Part shown: one piece after another, positions 41,063 to 50,340 of the stretch | How positions within the stretch are numbered: position 1 is the stretch's first letter | How the letters are laid out: every line of letters begins with the position of its first letter | Assembly: GCF_025399835.1 (NCBI RefSeq) | Contig: NZ_JAODVR010000001.1 | Span: 1,054,001 to 1,118,000, forward strand | Origin: Haloarchaeobius sp. HME9146 | Lineage (GTDB): Archaea > Halobacteriota > Halobacteria > Halobacteriales > Natrialbaceae | Length of the DNA stretch: 64,000 nt | Direction of reading: 5' to 3' | Program-made: the position numbers and the translations under genes | The notes under the pieces: model-generated | The model's database searches: none | Told to the model about the DNA's origin: nothing | What the model saw: only the letters and a program-made list of their open reading frames with translations

Positions 41063-42193
41063 ATGGGGGCGTCACTACTGGTTCTACTACCAGCCGCTAC
41101 GCCGGTTACGGAGGTGCTGCCAGTGCTGATGGCGGCGGTGCTGGTCGGTGCGGGGATATGGTACCTGGGTGACCGGCTGGACGCACGGTTCGGCCCGGAG
41201 AACGCCGAGGTCATCCAGGCGCTGCTGTTGCTGGCCGTGGCGACGCTCACGACCGTCTTCGTGGCGGTCAACTGGGACGGGACGGGAGGGGTGGTCACCG
41301 CGGTCAGCCTGCTCGAGTTCGGCGCCGACACCGTCGTTCGGGTGCTGATCACGGTCATCCTGCTGGTCGCGGCGTACACCCTCACACGCGTCCTGAAACT
41401 CCTGCTGTTCCGGAAGCGTGGGGGGAGAACGCAGCTCACGTCGGTCCACCAGCGGCTGGCTCTCTTCTACTCCGCGCAGGTGGTCGTCTTCGTCGGCTTC
41501 GCGCTCACGACGGTCGTATTCTGGGGTGTGAACCTGAGCGAACTCCTCGTGGGTGCAGGGGTCCTCGGTATCATCCTGGGATTCGCGGCCCAGGAGACCA
41601 TCGGCTCGATGGTGGCCGGATTCATCCTCATCCTCTCCCGTCCCTTCGACGTGGGCGACTGGGTGCAGATCGGTGAGCACGAGGGGTTCGTCAGCGACAT
41701 CACCATCAACAACGTGCGACTCCGCAACCTCGATGGCGAACACGTCGTCCTCCCGAACCGGACGGTGCAGAACCAGACCATCGTCAACCGGAGTCGCGAG
41801 GAGAAACTGCGGGTCCGTCTCGAGGTCGGTGTCGACTACGGTGTCCAGCCGGGACACGCGGAGGCCGTCGCGCTGGCCGCGCTCGAGTCACTCGAGGAGA
41901 TAATGTCCCAGCCGTCTCCCGAGGTGGTCGCGGTCCGGTTCGACGACTCGGCGGTCGTCCTCCGCCTCTGGTTCTGGATCGAAGACCCGATTCCACAGCG
42001 CCGGTGGCAGGCGCGCCGGGTCGCCATCCACGCGGTGAAGGAGGCGTTCGTCCGCGAGGGCATCAAGATTCCATTCCCGCAGCGGGAACTGTCGGGCCGG
42101 GCGGAGACGGGTGGCTTCCACGTTACCGACGGCGAGCAGGGCTCCAGCCACGAGTGGGACGAGTCGCCTCGGTCGGCATCGGGGCAGCCGTAG
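41063..42193 (+). CDS. MscS family mechanosensitive channel
   Basis: A 376-residue membrane channel. Four hydrophobic helices fill the N-terminal half. The pore-lining helix carries the MscS pattern GAGVLGIILGFAAQETIGSMVAGFIL (about 165-190), followed by the beta domain start RPFDVGDWVQIG. The vestibule landmark NVRLRNLDGEHVVLPNRTVQNQTIVNRSR comes next. MscS opens under membrane tension and lets solutes out during osmotic downshock. A GTG at 41057 is two codons upstream, but the ATG at 41063 is preferred. The C-terminus has about 25 extra residues, acidic and Ser-rich. Confidence 0.93.
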   Translation: MGASLLVLLPAATPVTEVLPVLMAAVLVGAGIWYLGDRLDARFGPENAEVIQALLLLAVATLTTVFVAVNWDGTGGVVTAVSLLEFGADTVVRVLITVILLVAAYTLTRVLKLLLFRKRGGRTQLTSVHQRLALFYSAQVVVFVGFALTTVVFWGVNLSELLVGAGVLGIILGFAAQETIGSMVAGFILILSRPFDVGDWVQIGEHEGFVSDITINNVRLRNLDGEHVVLPNRTVQNQTIVNRSREEKLRVRLEVGVDYGVQPGHAEAVALAALESLEEIMSQPSPEVVAVRFDDSAVVLRLWFWIEDPIPQRRWQARRVAIHAVKEAFVREGIKIPFPQRELSGRAETGGFHVTDGEQGSSHEWDESPRSASGQP

Positions 42194-42209
42194 CGGCCCG
42201 ACCAGCACC

Positions 42210-43508
42210 CTACGTCACGCCGCCTGCCTGCGGTTCGTACTCCTCGAACAGCTCGTTCTCCGCGATGTCTCGCAGGTCCTCGACCACGGTCCAGACCGCC
42301 TCGAACCCGACGTAGTACGGCGATGGGGCCACGCGAACGACGTTCGGCGGCCGGTAGTCGACGACAACGCCCCGGTCCTTGAGCGCCTGACTGATGCGGT
42401 ACGCCTCGGCGTGTTCGAGGGCGACGTGGCCACCGCGTCGCTCGGGGTCGCGCGGGGTCCCGACCGCGTATCCGAGGTCGGCCAGTCGCTCGTCTGCAAG
42501 TCGAACGAGGTAGTCCGTCAACAGCATCGACTTCTCTCGCAGGGCATCGATACCCGCGTCGTGGGTCACGTCCAGCGACCCGTCCAGCGGCGCGGCCGCG
42601 AGCACGGGAATCGTCCCGATCTGCCACGCCCCGGCGTCGGCTGCGGGGGTGAACTCGTGGTTCATCTCGAACTGGGTCGCCTTGTCGTGGCCCCACCACC
42701 CCGCGAGGGCCGGTTCCGCGTCGAAGTGGCGCTCGTTCACGTACAGCCCTGCGATGGCCCCCGGCCCGGCGTTGAGATACTTGTAGGTGCACCAGACCGC
42801 GAAGTCAACGTCGTTTTCGTCGAACTCGTGCGGGACCACCCCGACGGAGTGGGCCGCGTCGAACCCGGCGAGTGCGCCGTGCTCGTGGGCCAACTCGGTG
42901 ATTCGCTCCACGTCGAGCAGTTGCCCGGACCGGTAGAGCACCGTGGGCATGAACACGATGTCCACGTCGTGGGTTTCGAGAGCGGATTCGACCGCCTCCG
43001 CGGTGATGGTTCGCCCGTCCTCGCTCTCGACGCGCAGGAGGTGCTCGTCGGGGTCGAGGCCACGCTGGCGCAACTGGGCGGCGATGGCGTAGTGGTCGGT
43101 CGGGAAGTCGAGGTCGTTCACGAGGACGGTCTCGCCGTCGTACTGGTCCAGCATCGTGCCGACGAGCGTGTGGATGTTGACCGTGGTCGAGTTGCCGACG
43201 ACCACTTCCGACTCGCCGGCCCCGACGAGGGGCGCGAGTCGGTCGCCGAGGCGCTCGCCGTAGTGGAACCAGTCCGGGTCGGCGTCGGTCCAGCCGCGGA
43301 TGGCGAGGTCCTTCCACTCGGCGACGACCCGGTCGATGGCGGCCTCGGCGTCCTCAGAGCAGAGGCCGAGCGAGTTCCCGTCCATGTAGCGCTCGTCGTC
43401 GGGGACGTAGAACCGCTCGCGAAACGCGGCCAGCGGGTCCGCGTCGTCCAGGTCCCGGGCGAACGCGCGCGTCGGCGAGAAGTCGTCACCGACGGTCGGT
43501 GTAGGCAT
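42210..43508 (-). CDS. kynU: kynureninase
   Basis: A 432-residue PLP-dependent kynureninase, splitting kynurenine or 3-hydroxykynurenine to anthranilate (or its hydroxy form) and alanine. The PLP-binding lysine is K243 in WCTYKYLNAGPGAI. Other landmarks are the start MDGNSLGL (about 42-49), NSTTVNIHTL (about 104) and DFAVWCTYKY-NAGP. The frame is open to 44288 on this strand, but that region is antisense to other genes; the ATG at 43508 matches the normal length. It is adjacent to but separate from the glutaredoxin-like gene (77-base gap). Confidence 0.93.
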   Translation of the reverse strand: MPTPTVGDDFSPTRAFARDLDDADPLAAFRERFYVPDDERYMDGNSLGLCSEDAEAAIDRVVAEWKDLAIRGWTDADPDWFHYGERLGDRLAPLVGAGESEVVVGNSTTVNIHTLVGTMLDQYDGETVLVNDLDFPTDHYAIAAQLRQRGLDPDEHLLRVESEDGRTITAEAVESALETHDVDIVFMPTVLYRSGQLLDVERITELAHEHGALAGFDAAHSVGVVPHEFDENDVDFAVWCTYKYLNAGPGAIAGLYVNERHFDAEPALAGWWGHDKATQFEMNHEFTPAADAGAWQIGTIPVLAAAPLDGSLDVTHDAGIDALREKSMLLTDYLVRLADERLADLGYAVGTPRDPERRGGHVALEHAEAYRISQALKDRGVVVDYRPPNVVRVAPSPYYVGFEAVWTVVEDLRDIAENELFEEYEPQAGGVT

Positions 43509-43585
43509 AGCTGTCAGGTACGGGCGACAGGTGGTACTGTTTTCGGTCGCGGAAGCGCGCGAACCGGCGTGGGCCCGCTGCTGCC

Positions 43586-43831
43586 CTACGCCTCCACGTA
43601 GGTCGTCTCGATGTACTCCAAGATGTTCGCGGACTCGTTCATCGTCACGCCGGTCTCGTCGTCCACGAGCACGGGGACGGCGCGCTGGCCCGAGACGCGC
43701 TTGACCTCGTCGCGCTCGGAGTGCAGCGCCTCGACCCAGATGCTCTCGTAGTCCATCCCGAGTTCGTCGAGGCGGTCGGCGACTTTCTCGCACCACGGAC
43801 AGCCGTCGAGCTGGTACAGTGTCAGCGACAT
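43586..43831 (-). CDS. glutaredoxin-like / GST N-terminal domain protein
   Basis: An 81-residue thioredoxin-fold protein. The redox motif CPWC (C11, C14) follows the first strand LTLYQLDG, and the TVP-type cis-Pro loop appears as RAVPVLVDDETG (about 50-61). The family reads like glutaredoxin or the N-terminal domain of glutathione S-transferases. Haloarchaea use gamma-glutamylcysteine rather than glutathione, so that thiol is the likely partner. The start at 43831 gives a compact one-domain protein. Confidence 0.87.
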   Translation of the reverse strand: MSLTLYQLDGCPWCEKVADRLDELGMDYESIWVEALHSERDEVKRVSGQRAVPVLVDDETGVTMNESANILEYIETTYVEA

Positions 43832-43943
43832 GGTCGCGTGTTGGCACGCCAGCTGAAAAACCCTGCCGGGCCGAGGGGTGTGCAGGAACCGGGACACCGC
43901 AGGGGGACAGGGTTTTCTCGTCGGCAGCCCTACCCGCTCGCAC

Positions 43944-44498
43944 ATGATGGCGACCACCCACGCGTTCGTGGGACTCCTCCTGGCAGTGGCTGTCAACGCC
44001 GTCGCGCCCGAGTTCGGGCTCGTGGCGGCCATCGCGGGCCTCGCGGGCGGCACCTTCCCCGACCTCGACCTCGCGGCGGTCCACCGCAAGACGCTGCACT
44101 TCCCGGTCTGGTACTCGGTTGCGACCGTCCCGGCGGCCGTCGCGGCGCTGGTCTCGCCGAGTCCGATGACCGTCGGCGTCGCGGTGTTCCTCGCAGCCGC
44201 CGCCATCCACTCGGCCAGTGACGCCCTCGGCGGCGGGCTGGAACTCCGCCCCTGGGAGGCCACCTCCACTCGTGCGGTTTACATCCACCCGCTCAAGCGC
44301 TGGGTCGAGCCGCGGCGCTACATCCGGTACGACGGTGCCCCGGAGGACTTCGCGGTCGGCGCGGTGTTCGCGGTGCCTGGCCTGCTCGTCTTCGACGGCC
44401 TGGTCCGCCAGCTCGTCGTCGGTGGACTGCTCGTCTCGTTCGGCTACACCGTCATCCGAAAACAGCTGCCCAGGATAACGCCCGAACGCTTCCGGTAA
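43944..44498 (+). CDS. metal-dependent hydrolase-like membrane protein (YdjM family)
   Basis: A 184-residue protein with about four membrane helices. Early HAFVGLLLAV and DLDLAAVHRKTLHFPVW segments supply conserved His and Asp residues (PDLDL at about 36-40, H45 and H50) typical of the LexA-regulated YdjM/metal-dependent hydrolase group. The last 90 residues are partly hydrophobic with a VYIHPLKRWVEPRR loop. Enzyme activity in this family is not proven. A GTG-like upstream frame exists from 43878, but ATG 43944 (with a second ATG next to it) is preferred. Confidence 0.8.
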   Translation: MMATTHAFVGLLLAVAVNAVAPEFGLVAAIAGLAGGTFPDLDLAAVHRKTLHFPVWYSVATVPAAVAALVSPSPMTVGVAVFLAAAAIHSASDALGGGLELRPWEATSTRAVYIHPLKRWVEPRRYIRYDGAPEDFAVGAVFAVPGLLVFDGLVRQLVVGGLLVSFGYTVIRKQLPRITPERFR

Positions 44499-44513
44499 CC
44501 CTGCTTCTCCCGA

Positions 44514-46214
44514 CTAATCGACCGTGTAGGAGTCGTACCGCTGTACCGCGTGGCGGTAGGAGACGACCGGCGCGAGTGCGCTGGCAACGACCACTGCGTA
44601 GCCGACCGGCTGGACCGTCCCGGGTGCGAGCGAGAGTTCCCACGGGGTCACGAACGCGACGACCAGCCCCAGCAGCCCGACGACCATCTGCCTGACGAGC
44701 GGGACGAACGCGGCGGCAGCCCCGAACGCGACGGCCCCGAGCGCCAGCGAGAACACCAGCATCGCGGTCTTGCTCGGGACCACGGCCTTGCGGTTCCCGG
44801 CGACCTTCACGCTCCCGAACCGGGGGAACGAGACGCCGATTCCGGCCGCGAGGGTCGGCGCGAGGACCGTCGCGAGCGCGCCAGCCGCAGTCGCGGCGAC
44901 AGCCATCGTCGGTGAGAGCGGACTGACGAACGCGCTCACCCCGACGACGACGAGGGCGACGGGGAGGCCGGGAACCACCCCGGCCAGCACGTGCCCGGCG
45001 ACGAACTGGCGGCCGGTGAGCGGCGAACTCAGCGTGGCGGGCAGCACCGGGCTGTCGTCGCCCAGTGGGTTGAGCGTGAACGCCATCGCGGTCCCCCAGG
45101 CGACGTACAGCCCCAGCAGGAAGGGCATGTGCTCGGGGACCCGTCCGGTCTCGACGATGGTCGCGAACTGCTGGAGGAACGCGAACAGCGGGTAGCCGAG
45201 GTAGAGGAGCTTGATGGGAGCCCGTTTCGTCCGGATCCACGCGACGCGGACCACCTGCCGCGTCGGCCGGTCGAGCGGGCGCAGGAGCGGAGCCGTGAGG
45301 ACGGACAGGCGACCGGTTCCCTGGAGCGCGTTCGTCCCCGCGGCGGCGGCCGTGTCGTCTTCTTCCACCTCGCGAGCCGGGTCCGAGAACCAGTGGAAGG
45401 AGGCGACGGTCACCGTCGCAACCTGCAGCACGGGCAGGAGGGCGAGGGTCGCGAGCACCGCGAGACCGGCTCGGGCGACCGAGGGTGACACCCCCGGCGC
45501 ACCCAGCAACAGCAGGTCGCCGTACCACGACAGCGGTGACGCCTGGACCGGCTCGAACAGCAGCGAGACCGCATCACCGAACGAGCCCGTGAATATCAGC
45601 GCGAAGTACACGACGAAGGCGGCCGCGACCAGGACGGTCCGGTTCCGGGCCAGCGGCGGGTACCGGGTGACGAGGTGGTGGCCGACCAGTCCGAGCAGGT
45701 AGCCCAGCCAGATCGCGGGCAAGGCGACCCCGAGGACGACCACGGGGAGGGCCAGCAACACGCCGGGTGCCCGTGCGCCGTAGCTGAAGCCGGTGACGAG
45801 CACCGCGATGGGCAAGAGCAGCCAGGAGAGGTACAGCACGAGCTCGCTACACACCACGCCGGGCACCACGTTCCGGACCGGGCTGGCGAGCAACAGGCCG
45901 GCGGGTTCGTCGACGGTCGCCCGCTTCCCGACCGTCCTGATGGCACTCATCACGACGAGGAACACGAATCCGAGGCCGACACCACCGCGGACGAGCCCGA
46001 CCACGCCGCCCGGAACCGGAATCTCCGGGAGGTCGCCGGCCCGGAGCGTCTCACCGGCCGTGACGAGGGCGTAGGCCGCAGCGCCGGCGAACACGGTGAG
46101 CATGGCCACGGTGAGCGCCACCGCCGCGAGCTGTGTCCGGTTGTCGCCGAGGCTTCTCGCGGTCCGCTTGACCTCGACCGTGGCGATTCGGCGGACGTGG
46201 GCGAGCCGTGGCAT
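44514..46214 (-). CDS. large integral membrane protein, ABC-2 permease-like
   Basis: A 566-residue membrane protein with about twelve hydrophobic helices and an Arg/Lys-rich start (RLAHVRRIATVEVKRTARSL). The layout of two blocks of six helices around a polar middle segment (about 285-330) resembles ABC-2 type permease pairs, but no ATP-binding partner is encoded next to it. The start is placed at ATG 46214; GTG 46217 directly before it is an alternative. Function is unknown. It is followed upstream by another unknown membrane gene on the same strand (138-base gap). Confidence 0.7.
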   Translation of the reverse strand: MPRLAHVRRIATVEVKRTARSLGDNRTQLAAVALTVAMLTVFAGAAAYALVTAGETLRAGDLPEIPVPGGVVGLVRGGVGLGFVFLVVMSAIRTVGKRATVDEPAGLLLASPVRNVVPGVVCSELVLYLSWLLLPIAVLVTGFSYGARAPGVLLALPVVVLGVALPAIWLGYLLGLVGHHLVTRYPPLARNRTVLVAAAFVVYFALIFTGSFGDAVSLLFEPVQASPLSWYGDLLLLGAPGVSPSVARAGLAVLATLALLPVLQVATVTVASFHWFSDPAREVEEDDTAAAAGTNALQGTGRLSVLTAPLLRPLDRPTRQVVRVAWIRTKRAPIKLLYLGYPLFAFLQQFATIVETGRVPEHMPFLLGLYVAWGTAMAFTLNPLGDDSPVLPATLSSPLTGRQFVAGHVLAGVVPGLPVALVVVGVSAFVSPLSPTMAVAATAAGALATVLAPTLAAGIGVSFPRFGSVKVAGNRKAVVPSKTAMLVFSLALGAVAFGAAAAFVPLVRQMVVGLLGLVVAFVTPWELSLAPGTVQPVGYAVVVASALAPVVSYRHAVQRYDSYTVD

Positions 46215-46351
46215 CACGGCGAACCACCTCGCGGGCCGGGCCGTGACTGGAGGGGAGAGTGGTGCAGGCGGTCACTGGCCTGCGGCGAGTGGGGGCGGCG
46301 AATCACGGGTCGACGATTCGAGGGGGTCCGGTAAAAACGTACAGTCTCCCA

Positions 46352-47536
46352 TCACACGACGTGGGCCGCGACCACGAGCACGAGCCAGGTCACCAGCCCC
46401 ACGACCAGCGGGGGTTCGAGCTCGAAGTCGTCGAGCCGGCGGGCCCCCGCCGCGACGAGGCCGATGGCGACCGCCAGCCCGACCCGGTGCATCACGATCT
46501 CTATCGGGAGCACCGAGACGCCGATGAACCCGTAGTCGACGACGACGGCCATCCCGAAGCCGAGCGAGCCGAACAGGAACCCGTCGGTCGGCTCCAGCCG
46601 ACTCCCGGCCGCGAACGCGGCCAGCGGCGTCCCGATGACGAGCACCGGGTAGAACGCGGCGACCACGATATCCGGGTCGACCGTGAGGAGGTTCTCGACC
46701 GTGACACCACCGAGTCGAACCGCGAGCACGACGGCCGGAATCGAGAGGAACAGGACGAGCCGCCAGACGGTGTGGCGGGTCCACAGCCGGTCGAACGCCC
46801 GTTCGAGCGTCGGGACGAAGGCGGTCGCGCCGACCAGCGGGAGCAGCGCGAAGTAGACGAGCGTCGTCCAGCCGTCGTGGTCGTAGGTGTCGCCGTTGTC
46901 GTAGTACACCCGCTGGACGTCGTCGGGGCCGGCGGCGGTCATGAAGTCCTGTTCGATGTTGATGCGTGCCTCTTCGAGGCTGTCGACGGTGTGGGTGAGG
47001 GTGAACCAGTCCCAGTGTTCGGCGTGGGCCTGGACGACGGTCCAGTTCCCCTCGGCCTGGTGCAGGTCGTACACCCGGACGTGGTACTGCCCCCCGAAGT
47101 AGTCGCCGTGGTGGAGCTGGCTCGTCTGGGCGGTCCACACCGACTGGGTACCGGTCTCGTAGTAGACGTACCGCTTCGCGCCGTAGGCGTCGGACCAGCT
47201 CACGCCCGTCCCGTTGTCGACTTGTCGCTCGGACCGGTTCTCCTCCGTGAACGCCGGCTCGCTCGTGTTCCAGATGGTCTCGCCCGACCGCAGCCGCCGG
47301 GTCACCTCCGAGGCGTCCGCCCGCATGACCAGATTGATGGAACTCGCACGCCGGTCGAACGACTGTTTCGGGCCCACGTACGGCCAGATGGTGGTCTCGC
47401 TCTCCCCGAGGGTGACCAGCTTGCGGTCGGGGGGTTCCTGGTCGGGCGTACTGACCGACGGTGCTGTGAGTGTGGTCCCGACTAGCAGGACCGCGATGGC
47501 CACGGCGAACAGGATGAGCCGGTTCTTGGTCCACAT
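46352..47536 (-). CDS. membrane protein with large extracellular domain, unknown function
   Basis: A 394-residue protein with one N-terminal helix (about 8-25), a globular extracytoplasmic domain (about 35-220) rich in Trp, Tyr and Asn-X-Ser/Thr sequons, and five or six C-terminal membrane helices (about 228-390). I do not recognise a family. The arrangement suggests a surface sensor or receptor-like membrane protein. It lies upstream of the ABC-2-like gene on the same strand; the two may be co-transcribed, though the 138-base gap allows a separate promoter. Confidence 0.68.
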   Translation of the reverse strand: MWTKNRLILFAVAIAVLLVGTTLTAPSVSTPDQEPPDRKLVTLGESETTIWPYVGPKQSFDRRASSINLVMRADASEVTRRLRSGETIWNTSEPAFTEENRSERQVDNGTGVSWSDAYGAKRYVYYETGTQSVWTAQTSQLHHGDYFGGQYHVRVYDLHQAEGNWTVVQAHAEHWDWFTLTHTVDSLEEARINIEQDFMTAAGPDDVQRVYYDNGDTYDHDGWTTLVYFALLPLVGATAFVPTLERAFDRLWTRHTVWRLVLFLSIPAVVLAVRLGGVTVENLLTVDPDIVVAAFYPVLVIGTPLAAFAAGSRLEPTDGFLFGSLGFGMAVVVDYGFIGVSVLPIEIVMHRVGLAVAIGLVAAGARRLDDFELEPPLVVGLVTWLVLVVAAHVV

Positions 47537-47667
47537 CGTCTGCGTGTCCAGTTACTAGTCACTACGTCGAGAGATGATAATTGTACGCATCCAACACGGG
47601 AGACGTGGCCACTGTCCACCGCCCGAGTCAGTGAAATTTATAGGCGTCGGCGGTGAGAGCGTGTACG

Positions 47668-48729
47668 ATGGACGAGGGTCAGGACAGCGATGAGGCGGTC
47701 GTGACGGTCGAGATTCCAGCAGCACTCGCCGACCGCATCGACCGACTGTACGCGGACTGTCGCGGCTACCAGCCCTCGTCACTACAGGAGAGTCTGAGCG
47801 TGCTCTGTGACCTCGCCTCGGGGAGACTGGACCCACACCCCCCGGAGACGGCGGGGCAGGACGCTCGCGGCCCCGCCGCGGAGGTCGTCACCGACCCGAC
47901 AGAGACCGAGAGCGGTGAGCGAGACGTGGACGTCGTGAACGGCCCCTCGCCGCGCGGTCCGGCGGCAGAGACGCAGGGCGACGGGGTGGGCGGCGGAACC
48001 GGTGGCGGTGACGGCCCCAGCGGTGGCGGTGACGGCCCCAACGGTGGGGGTGACGTCCCCAGCGGTGCCGTGACCGGAGACCGGCATGAGCGACATCCCG
48101 GCGGTGCCGACGGGACGACCGACGCCGGGACCGTCACCACGGGCGCTGCCTCCGAGTTCGACGGGCCGCACGGAACCGGCGAGCGCGACGAGCGCATCGA
48201 CGAGGCGTTCCCTGCTCGCTGGAGCGCGGCCGCCCCCGTCCGGCGACAGGTCCGTGCGGTCGTGGACCACTTCGTCCGCGACCCGGCCGAGAGTTCGGGG
48301 TACGAGGAGCGCGAGGCCGCTGCGCTGGCGGCCGCGGCGGCGCGGGAGGACCGTACTCCCGAAGCGCTCCACGACGAACTGGTCGCCGCACTGTACGGCA
48401 ACGCTGGCCTCCCCGACGACCTCGCGGCCGAGTTCTTCAGCGAGGCGCTGGTCAGCGTCATCGAGATGGATACGCCGGAGGCGGGCTTCGGCGGCGTCGC
48501 AGACGGGGCGATGCGCGACCGCCCGGGCGAGGACGCCTTCGCCGTCGGTACCCTCGAGACGGAGGACGCGTTCGACGTGGACACCCTGCTCGGCGACGTC
48601 TCACAGCCGATGGCCGACTGCGAGCGCTGTGGCGAGACCCACCCGGTGAACGACCTGGAGACCGTCCTGGGCTCGAAGACCGCGACCATCGAGTTGCTCT
48701 GTGGCGACTGCGCGAGTTCGGCCGAATAG
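47668..48729 (+). CDS. protein with RHH-like N-terminus, Gly-rich linker and C-terminal zinc ribbon
   Basis: A 353-residue protein with four visible parts. Residues 10-55 resemble a ribbon-helix-helix (VVTVEIPAALADRIDRLYADC). Residues 55-180 are a disordered linker with Gly/Asp repeats (GGGDGPSGGGDGPNGGGDVPSG). A helical segment spans about 190-300, and a terminal zinc ribbon has C318, C321, C345 and C348 (CERC ... CGDC). The combination suggests a DNA-binding regulator, but the target is unknown. The start is the ATG at 47668; the frame continues to 47653 without support. Confidence 0.7.
   Translation: MDEGQDSDEAVVTVEIPAALADRIDRLYADCRGYQPSSLQESLSVLCDLASGRLDPHPPETAGQDARGPAAEVVTDPTETESGERDVDVVNGPSPRGPAAETQGDGVGGGTGGGDGPSGGGDGPNGGGDVPSGAVTGDRHERHPGGADGTTDAGTVTTGAASEFDGPHGTGERDERIDEAFPARWSAAAPVRRQVRAVVDHFVRDPAESSGYEEREAAALAAAAAREDRTPEALHDELVAALYGNAGLPDDLAAEFFSEALVSVIEMDTPEAGFGGVADGAMRDRPGEDAFAVGTLETEDAFDVDTLLGDVSQPMADCERCGETHPVNDLETVLGSKTATIELLCGDCASSAE
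47999..48065 (+). repeat. Gly/Asp-rich short tandem coding repeat
   Basis: About three tandem units of 21 bases of the type ggtggcggtgacggccccagc encode a flexible Gly-Asp linker in the RHH-like protein. They are not a CRISPR array, because the units are contiguous and coding. Confidence 0.7.
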
Positions 48730-48765
48730 TCAACGCTTTTCGCCCCCCGGTCACATCCCGCGGAT

Positions 48766-49248
48766 ATGGTTGCAGTTCTCGACCTCGTGATGCGGATGTT
48801 GCACAGCGTCACCGCCGCCGTCTGGGCGGGCAGTGTGCTGTTTCTCACCCTCGGGCTGCTCCCCTCGGCACTCGACGGGTCGCTGAACGCCAGCCCGATG
48901 GAGTCAATCGTCGGCCGGTTCCGCTGGGTCACGCGTGGCTCCGCGGTCGTCCTGTTCCTCACCGGCGGCCACCTCGCGGGCACTCTCTACACCATCGGCG
49001 ACGGCGGCGGTTTCTCCCTGTTCGGAAGCGCGCGCGGCCACCTCGTCCTGACGATGCTCGGGCTCTGGCTGGTGCTGACCGGTCTCTGTGAGGTCGGCGC
49101 GAGCAAGCTCGCCGACGGGTTCTCCGAGAAGAAGGTCCGGTCGCCGGCCGCCGCCGCGAAACCGTTCCTCTACGGTGCGAGCCTCGTCGCCGTCGCGCTG
49201 CTGGTCGTCGCGGTCCTCATCGTCTACGGCGCTGGCACGGTCTACTGA
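48766..49248 (+). CDS. CopD-like four-helix membrane protein
   Basis: A 160-residue protein with four membrane helices (about 5-30, 55-80, 92-108 and 130-155). It has a conserved His in MRMLHSVTAAVWAGSVLF (residues 9-26) and a further His near residue 69, a pattern like the CopD/DUF4149 and haloarchaeal cytochrome-like membrane group. A role in copper handling or heme-linked transport is possible but not shown. It lies 36 bases after the RHH-like gene on the same strand and 1.1 kb before the copper module. Confidence 0.75.
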   Translation: MVAVLDLVMRMLHSVTAAVWAGSVLFLTLGLLPSALDGSLNASPMESIVGRFRWVTRGSAVVLFLTGGHLAGTLYTIGDGGGFSLFGSARGHLVLTMLGLWLVLTGLCEVGASKLADGFSEKKVRSPAAAAKPFLYGASLVAVALLVVAVLIVYGAGTVY

Positions 49249-49297
49249 CACCTGTTCGAGAGCAGTTCTTTTCTGCCGACGCTACGAAATCCACCCG

Positions 49298-50065
49298 ATG
49301 ACCCACTGGACCGAGGAGATGTTCGTCGACCACCCCGAGGTGTTCGCGGTGACGATGCGCCAGCGCGTCGACGATGCCGCCGAGCAGGTCGAGCAGTTGC
49401 TCGCCCTCGTCGGCGAGCACGGCGTCGTGCCCGAGACCGCCCTGGACGTTGCCTGTGGCATCGGCCGGCACGCGGTCGAACTCGCCGACGCGGGCGTATC
49501 GGTCCGGGGTGTCGACATCTCGCCGCACTACGTCGAGACCGCCCGGGAGCGCGCCGCGGATGCAGACGTGGCCGACCGGGCGACCTTCGAAGTGGGGGAT
49601 ATGCGCGACCTCGGCACGGTCGAGGGCGAGTACGACCTCGTCACCAACATGTGGACCGCGTTCGGCTACTTCGACGAGGACACCAACGAGGCGGTCGCGG
49701 CAGGCCTGCACGAGACGGTCGCCGACGACGGTGTGCTGGTGATGGAACTCGTCAACAAGGAGGCGACGATGGCGAACTACCGGAACTCCTTCGCGGGCCG
49801 GGACGACGACCTCCTCCACGTTGAGGAGACGGAGTACACGCCGGCGACCGGGCGGATGGAGACGACGCTGACGCTGTTCGAGGAGCAAGCGGAGGGGTAC
49901 GACCACGTCGGTGAGGTGTCGTGGGATTTGCGGCTCTACGCCCCGTCGGAGCTTCGCCGCCTGCTCGAACGGGCTGGCTTCTCCGAGGTGTCCCTGTACG
50001 GCGGCCTCGACGGGAGCGACCTGGAGCGCGAGACGCACCGGCTGGTCGTGGTCGCGGAACCCTGA
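49298..50065 (+). CDS. class I SAM-dependent methyltransferase
   Basis: A 255-residue methyltransferase. Motif I is LDVACGIGRHAVELADAG (about residues 49-66) and motif II GVDISPHYVETARERA (about 71-86), followed by FEVGDMRDLG and YDLVTNMWTAFGYF. The substrate is unknown; the C-terminal half is beta-rich with a WDLRLYAPSELRRLLERAGF segment typical of small-molecule methyltransferases. The frame extends to 49088, but the ATG at 49298 begins the normal helical N-terminus. No Shine-Dalgarno sequence is clear. Confidence 0.87.
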   Translation: MTHWTEEMFVDHPEVFAVTMRQRVDDAAEQVEQLLALVGEHGVVPETALDVACGIGRHAVELADAGVSVRGVDISPHYVETARERAADADVADRATFEVGDMRDLGTVEGEYDLVTNMWTAFGYFDEDTNEAVAAGLHETVADDGVLVMELVNKEATMANYRNSFAGRDDDLLHVEETEYTPATGRMETTLTLFEEQAEGYDHVGEVSWDLRLYAPSELRRLLERAGFSEVSLYGGLDGSDLERETHRLVVVAEP

Positions 50066-50080
50066 CGAAAACGGGGTGTC

Positions 50081-50278
50081 TCAGGCCGAGGCGTCGTAGC
50101 CGGCGTCCTCGACGGCTGCCACGAGGTCGTCGACCTGTGCGTCACCGGTCACCGTGACCGAGTTCGTCTCGTTGTCTGCGGTCGCATCCTCGACGCCAGC
50201 CACGTCGAGCAGCGCGTCCTCGACGGTCTGTTCGCAGTGGCCACAGCTCATGCCATCCACCGTCAGTTTCTGGCTCAT
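50081..50278 (-). CDS. heavy-metal-associated (HMA) copper chaperone, CopZ-like
   Basis: A 65-residue metallochaperone with ferredoxin-like HMA fold. The copper motif is GMSCGHC (C12, C15). It binds Cu(I) and would deliver it to the CopA-type ATPase encoded 0.8 kb away. It starts at 50278, divergent from the Lrp-TRASH regulator, with a 130-base shared promoter region. The frame is open further upstream, but that part crosses the promoter and is not conserved in form. Confidence 0.93.
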   Translation of the reverse strand: MSQKLTVDGMSCGHCEQTVEDALLDVAGVEDATADNETNSVTVTGDAQVDDLVAAVEDAGYDASA

Positions 50279-50340
50279 AGACGAGGGTAGGGGGAGGACG
50301 ACTATTCCACTTTTCGTTCGCGGTTTAGCACTATCGCTCC

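Noticed and set aside
43509-44288. N-terminal extension of the kynureninase frame
   Set aside because: It is out of frame with two real genes and has no conserved sequence; kynureninase is complete from 43508.
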